From an uncultured Methanobrevibacter sp. (GTDB lineage: Archaea > Methanobacteriota > Methanobacteria > Methanobacteriales > Methanobacteriaceae): DNA of 64,000 bases. How positions within the stretch are numbered: the stretch's first letter is position 1; every line of letters starts with the position of its first letter. This document shows, piece by piece, positions 60,505 through 64,000 of the stretch. A program made the position numbers and the translations under genes. The DNA lies in contig ONQL01000002.1 in assembly GCA_900319985.1 (NCBI GenBank), positions 1-64,000 on the forward strand, written 5' to 3'. The notes under the pieces are model-generated. The model did not search any database. It was given only the letters and a program-made list of their open reading frames with translations, and was not told the DNA's origin.

Positions 60505-61293
60505 ATGGATAAAAATATAGAAATATTAAAAGAACTTGGATTAACAATGTATGAAGCACAAGCATATGTAACATTAACATCATTAATATCATCAACTGCA
60601 ACAGAAATATCCGAAAAAGCAGATATACCTCGATCAAAAATCTATGATGTGCTAAAAAAACTACATGAAAAAGAATATATTGAAATAGAAGATGGAAGAC
60701 CCTTAACTTACAATGTAAAATCTCCAGTTGAAGTTTTATCAAAGGAAAAAGAAAAAATAAACAATAGAATAGATGACACCATCACAACATTAACCAACAT
60801 CTATGAAAATGGAATGAGTCAAGTTCAAGCACCGATATGGAGAATATACGGCGTTGAAAAAATCATTAACCAAGAAGTGGAAATCATCAATCGGGCCAAA
60901 AATACTGTCAATATGAGAATAGGGTTTCTCTTTGAAGGTGAAGGTGAAACACTAATCAAGACATTTAAGAACAGACGTGGCTTGAAAGTGAATATTCTAG
61001 CTTCACCGACATGTTACATCAACAATGAGGAAATTGACATAATCAAAATGTTTAAAGATGCCGACATCAACATTCAAAAAGCAGATATCCCCTTCGTAAA
61101 AGTGCTGATTTCCGATTCAAAAGAGATGATGCATACCTACACCAAGTTTAGTGAAGACAAGCGTGAAGTAATTCCTGAAACCGCAATAGGAATATGGAAC
61201 AAATACGAAGACGTTGCAAGAAACTATGATGAAAGATTTATGAACCAACTAGAAAAAATCAAGAGAAAACAAAAAAACAAAATAATACAATAA
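60505..61293 (+). CDS. TrmB-family transcriptional regulator
   Basis: A 262-residue protein. The N-terminal winged helix (LGLTMYEAQAYVTLTSL, STATEISEKADIPRSKIYDV, wing GRPLTYNVKSP) is a textbook TrmB DNA-binding domain. The C-terminal half (from 113, APIWRIYGVEKII) is the PLD-like ligand domain of the short TrmB class. Its ligand is unknown. Lying divergent from hcp, with a decayed twin between them, it may control the hcp operon; that is inference. AAGG stands shortly before the ATG. Confidence 0.9.
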   Translation: MDKNIEILKELGLTMYEAQAYVTLTSLISSTATEISEKADIPRSKIYDVLKKLHEKEYIEIEDGRPLTYNVKSPVEVLSKEKEKINNRIDDTITTLTNIYENGMSQVQAPIWRIYGVEKIINQEVEIINRAKNTVNMRIGFLFEGEGETLIKTFKNRRGLKVNILASPTCYINNEEIDIIKMFKDADINIQKADIPFVKVLISDSKEMMHTYTKFSEDKREVIPETAIGIWNKYEDVARNYDERFMNQLEKIKRKQKNKIIQ

Positions 61294-61601
61294 ACCATCA
61301 ATTTTTATATTTTTAACCTCTAAAAAGTAATTTACTCAAACAAAAATAACATTTAACATCACCACAAATCAATATCAATAACCCCGAATAAACCAATATA
61401 CATGAAAATACATCACTTTTTATCAATATATAACATCGATTAGTTGCTTTAATACTATATTTTTTACTTGGATTATTACCAGATAAACCTCATCAATTAG
61501 TACTCCCTTTTCAAACTCAAAGCAAAATTGCCTTTAACATAAAAATTATAACCTGTTAAACACAAAAATAAATATCAGAATATAATTAAAAGGTGTGTCT
61601 T
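61294..61601. other. Intergenic region before the restriction-enzyme fragment
   Basis: About 308 AT-rich bases without a coding frame. It contains several ACTTTTTA-like pieces (for example ATCACTTTTTATCA near 61410) similar to AAAAAGTAGTAAT between hcp and the TrmB remnant. AAGGTG lies just before the ATG of the HsdR fragment. No RNA gene was recognised. Confidence 0.4.
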
Positions 61602-62186
61602 ATGGATGTTGATGTTGAAAGCGAAGCAATGTTGGAAGAAAAATTCATAGAACAACTAAAAGGAATGGGATATGAATTTATTAAAATAAAAAATGAAGAA
61701 GAACTCAATGCAAACTTCAAAATCCAATTAGAAAAAATAAATAAAAAAGAACTAAATGGAACATCAATAACAGATGAAGAATTTGACAGAATATTAACAT
61801 ACCTAGATTCTGGATCAATATTTGATAGAGCAGACAAACTACGAGATGAATACACCATCAAAAGAGATGGAGAAATGTCAGTATCCATTAAATTTCTAAA
61901 TCAAAAAGATTGGTGTAAAAACATTTTCCAAGTATCCAACCAAATAACAATGGTAGGATCACACACCAATCGTTACGATGTCACATTACTAATAAATGGA
62001 TTGCCATTAGTCCAAGTAGAACTTAAAAGAAGGTCAATGGACATAAAACAAGCTTTCAACCAAGTAAAAAGATACATGAAAACATCCTATGACAGATTAT
62101 TCAAATATATACAAATATTTGTAATTAGTAATGGTAATGAAACCAAATACTTCGCCAATGGACGTCCAAGTAAACTTAAGATTTAA
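61602..62186 (+). pseudogene. hsdR: Type I restriction subunit HsdR, N-terminal fragment
   Basis: A 194-residue remnant of a protein that normally exceeds 900 residues. It starts MDVDVESEAMLEEKFIEQLK. The RecB-like nuclease motifs are intact: NRYDVTLLINGLPLVQVELK shows the D and E-x-K residues, followed by DIKQAFNQVKRYMK and FVISNGNETKYFAN. The frame then departs from HsdR and stops within a few codons; the helicase motor domains are missing. The downstream DNA encodes part of HsdS in another frame. It cannot cut DNA as a type I enzyme. Confidence 0.85.
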
Positions 62187-62781
62187 TTTTGAAGATGATT
62201 GGAATACTGACAAAATAGGAAATAATTGTGAAGTATTTGGTAGGATTGGTTTTAGAGGATATACTGTTGATGACCTTGTTGATAAAGGAGAAGGAGCTTT
62301 AACTATTGGTGGAAAGCACATTTCTAAAAATTTCCAATTAGATTTATCAGACCCTGAATATTTATCATTGGAGAAATATGAAGAATCACCTGAAATTAAA
62401 ATATATAATGGTGATGTATTACTTGTAAAAACAGCACCTGTTGGTAAAGTATGTTATATTGAAAATTTAAATGAAAAAGCAACAATCAACCCCCAATTAG
62501 TTGTTTTGAAGAACATAAAATTAAATAATAAATTCTTTTATTATTATTTAACTTCTAATTTATTCCAAAAAGACTTACATCGTATTAAATCTACAACAGG
62601 GATACCGACAATAACACAAAAAGAATTACTCAATTTAAATATAATTTATCCTTCTCTTGAAGAACAAGAAAAAATTGTAAATTTATTGTCTACTGTTGAT
62701 AAAAAGATTGAATCAATCGATTTAAATTTAAAAAATACAAATTATTTTAAAAAAGGTTTACTCCAACAAATGTTTGTTTAG
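62131..62781 (+). pseudogene. hsdS: Type I restriction specificity subunit HsdS, single half
   Basis: About 200 residues of real similarity, from NLRFNFEDDWNTDKIG to the C-terminal LEEQEKIVNLLSTVDKKIES and KKGLLQQMFV. It holds one target-recognition domain (GRIGFRGYTVDDL, GGKHISKNFQ) and one conserved helical spacer, half of a normal two-domain HsdS. The first 16 codons before NLRFNF overlap the HsdR fragment and are probably not native. Half-size HsdS can dimerise or serve as a silent cassette for recombination. No hsdM is in the window. Confidence 0.8.
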
Positions 62782-62803
62782 GTGCTAAATAACAGGTGAT
62801 ATG

Positions 62804-63319
62804 ATGACTGAAATTACAAAATGTTTGAATGAATGGAATGCAACTATTGAAGCTTTAGGTCAAGGAAAACAAACAATATTAATAAGAAAATATGGAACAA
62901 CATTAAAAGAATTCTTACTGTACCCAACAGTCAGCTATGCTCTTAAAGATGATGTTCTAAATTCCTTCCAAGACCAGAAATTTGCAAAAGATAATCTACT
63001 CCCAGCTGGAGAAGATGGTGCATATGAAGTTAAGTACTATGCTACTGTCGAAGGTGTGGTTGAAAAACCTTCAAGCAGGATTGGCAGCTTTAACCAGTTC
63101 CATATTTGGACTCGTGACCATGTTAAAGATTATCTTGGCCGCAAACCAGCACAGATTTGGATCTTAAGAGTTTATGAATTAGATGAATCACAAATGTTGA
63201 AAAGGAATCGTGGCATGAGATATGCTAATGTTGATTGTCCAGTTAAACTTGAAGGTAAGCCAGTTATAAGTGATGCCGAGTTTGAGAAGTTGAAAGAAGA
63301 GATTTTGAATACTAAATAA
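62804..63319 (+). CDS. DUF1802-family protein
   Basis: A 171-residue protein with the family pattern: EALGQGKQTILIRKYGTTLK, FLLYPTVSY, then GRKPAQIWILRVYELDESQM. DUF1802 proteins occur near restriction and defence-type genes in various prokaryotes, but no activity has been shown that I know of. The second ATG is used because AGGTGAT lies at an ideal distance. It follows the HsdS half by about 20 bases. Confidence 0.78.
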   Translation: MTEITKCLNEWNATIEALGQGKQTILIRKYGTTLKEFLLYPTVSYALKDDVLNSFQDQKFAKDNLLPAGEDGAYEVKYYATVEGVVEKPSSRIGSFNQFHIWTRDHVKDYLGRKPAQIWILRVYELDESQMLKRNRGMRYANVDCPVKLEGKPVISDAEFEKLKEEILNTK

Positions 63320-63333
63320 AGGTAATAATAAAT

Positions 63334-63912
63334 ATGGAATTATTTTCTAATCCAACAATAATTGGAGCAATAATTGGTGCACTAGTGGGTGCTATTGCTT
63401 CAGCAGCATTTGCAATAATTTATGAACATATCAAATTTAATAAAAAGAAAAAAGGCGCATATGCACTTATACAATCTGAAATAAATTATATGAACAACAA
63501 CCTTAAAGATTTTTGGAAAAACTATCTAAAAGAAGGAAGCGACGAGAAGGAAAATACCATCCAACTAATTAAATTTTATAATAACATGTCTGATTTTCCA
63601 ATATGGACCAATATAAATTGGATTAACTTAATTTCTTTTATTCCCAGCATATTTGAAGATGAAGAAATCAACAAAATAAATCAATTTTATACAAGATATA
63701 AAGAACTATCCACTTTTGCTAAATCATTAGCAAATGAAGAACCTCCCAACATGGGAGGTTACATTAGAGGAGAAATTGAAACAAATAAATTAACATCCTC
63801 ATTTGAAAAAGCAAAGAAACAACGAAATATGTTCAGAAAGGATTCAATTGAATTAATACATCTTGGAGAAGACATTAAAAAAAAAATTTTTAATCAGAAT
63901 GCAATGATTTAG
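63334..63912 (+). CDS. Membrane-anchored hypothetical protein
   Basis: A 192-residue protein with one glycine/alanine-rich N-terminal membrane helix (about 8-30, IIGAIIGALVGAIASAAFAI) and a helical cytoplasmic region of about 160 residues with many Lys and Asn. It resembles the small single-span accessory proteins often found in defence islands, but I do not recognise it. Its 3' end overlaps the convergent regulator gene by 23 bases. Confidence 0.65.
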   Translation: MELFSNPTIIGAIIGALVGAIASAAFAIIYEHIKFNKKKKGAYALIQSEINYMNNNLKDFWKNYLKEGSDEKENTIQLIKFYNNMSDFPIWTNINWINLISFIPSIFEDEEINKINQFYTRYKELSTFAKSLANEEPPNMGGYIRGEIETNKLTSSFEKAKKQRNMFRKDSIELIHLGEDIKKKIFNQNAMI

Positions 63913-64000
63913 CTATCTCTTCCCCATTCTCTGTGAGCCTGTAAAGTCTGCCCTTCCTGACTTCAGGATTAATGCATTCGACAATTTCTGCCTCTTTAAG
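63890..64000 (-). CDS. Winged-helix transcriptional regulator, C-terminal fragment
   Basis: The last 36 residues of a gene that continues past the window. EIVECINPEVRKGRLYRLT and ENGEEIAKSL form the end of a wing and the closing helix, as in ArsR/MarR-type archaeal regulators. It overlaps the convergent gene by 23 bases. Nothing can be said about its ligand or targets. Confidence 0.7.
   Translation of the reverse strand, partial: LKEAEIVECINPEVRKGRLYRLTENGEEIAKSLHSD

Overview
The window looks like a chromosome segment of a Methanobacteriales archaeon, most likely Methanobrevibacter. It is AT-rich. It carries archaeal information-processing genes (SRP19, S8e, archaeal PheS and GluRS, a GAN/RecJ-like DHH nuclease), the small subunit of the split family-B DNA polymerase typical of this order, HypE, and methanogen-restricted families (DUF2121, DUF447). 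The genus call is inference from gene content and style; no rRNA or tRNA gene was seen.

Layout. 1-4881: hemD tail, a glycosyltransferase and UDP-galactopyranose mutase pair, SRP19, the DHH nuclease and a winged-helix regulator. 4882-16322: DEAD helicase, radical SAM protein, orphan Cas4-like nuclease, degenerate SNase-like protein, RDD protein, hypE, S8e, small acidic proteins, PolB small subunit, HAD phosphatase, exonuclease III, pheS. 16376-19512: a redox and stress set (two iron-sulfur flavoproteins, one frameshifted, a Cys-rich protein and a GNAT) headed by a TetR regulator whose TATA box is flanked by two near-identical operators. 19534-26963: CitG-like protein, hemB, aroC, an MBL hydrolase, DUF2121 and an ADP-forming acyl-CoA synthetase.

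28004-36844 is the most unusual block. It holds an orphan ABC substrate-binding protein, two different glutamate-cysteine-ligase-family enzymes with an EgtC-like class II amidotransferase, a methyltransferase, a ThiS/MoaD-like carrier, LarE, an E1-like ThiF/HesA protein and FdhD. Copies of a palindrome, TAACAATTGTTA, sit in front of at least four of its transcription units, which suggests one small sulfur/thiol regulon. The pathway product is not known from sequence.

36906-45581 carries a UvrA2-type ATPase, purA, and two tandem soluble histidine kinases with a response regulator. The next gene, 45588-47335, reads as a receiver, membrane and processive-glycosyltransferase fusion broken by one frameshift and one stop codon. 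48060-58361 holds hypothetical proteins, dapL, a membrane-anchored acidic repeat protein, gltX, a TPR protein, a ferredoxin-type aldo/keto reductase and a methyltransferase. 58368-61293 is an Hcp, cupin and 38-residue rubredoxin operon beside a TrmB regulator and a decayed TrmB copy. 61602-64000 looks accessory: an HsdR N-terminal fragment abutting a half-size HsdS, a DUF1802 protein, a membrane-anchored protein and the end of a winged-helix regulator.
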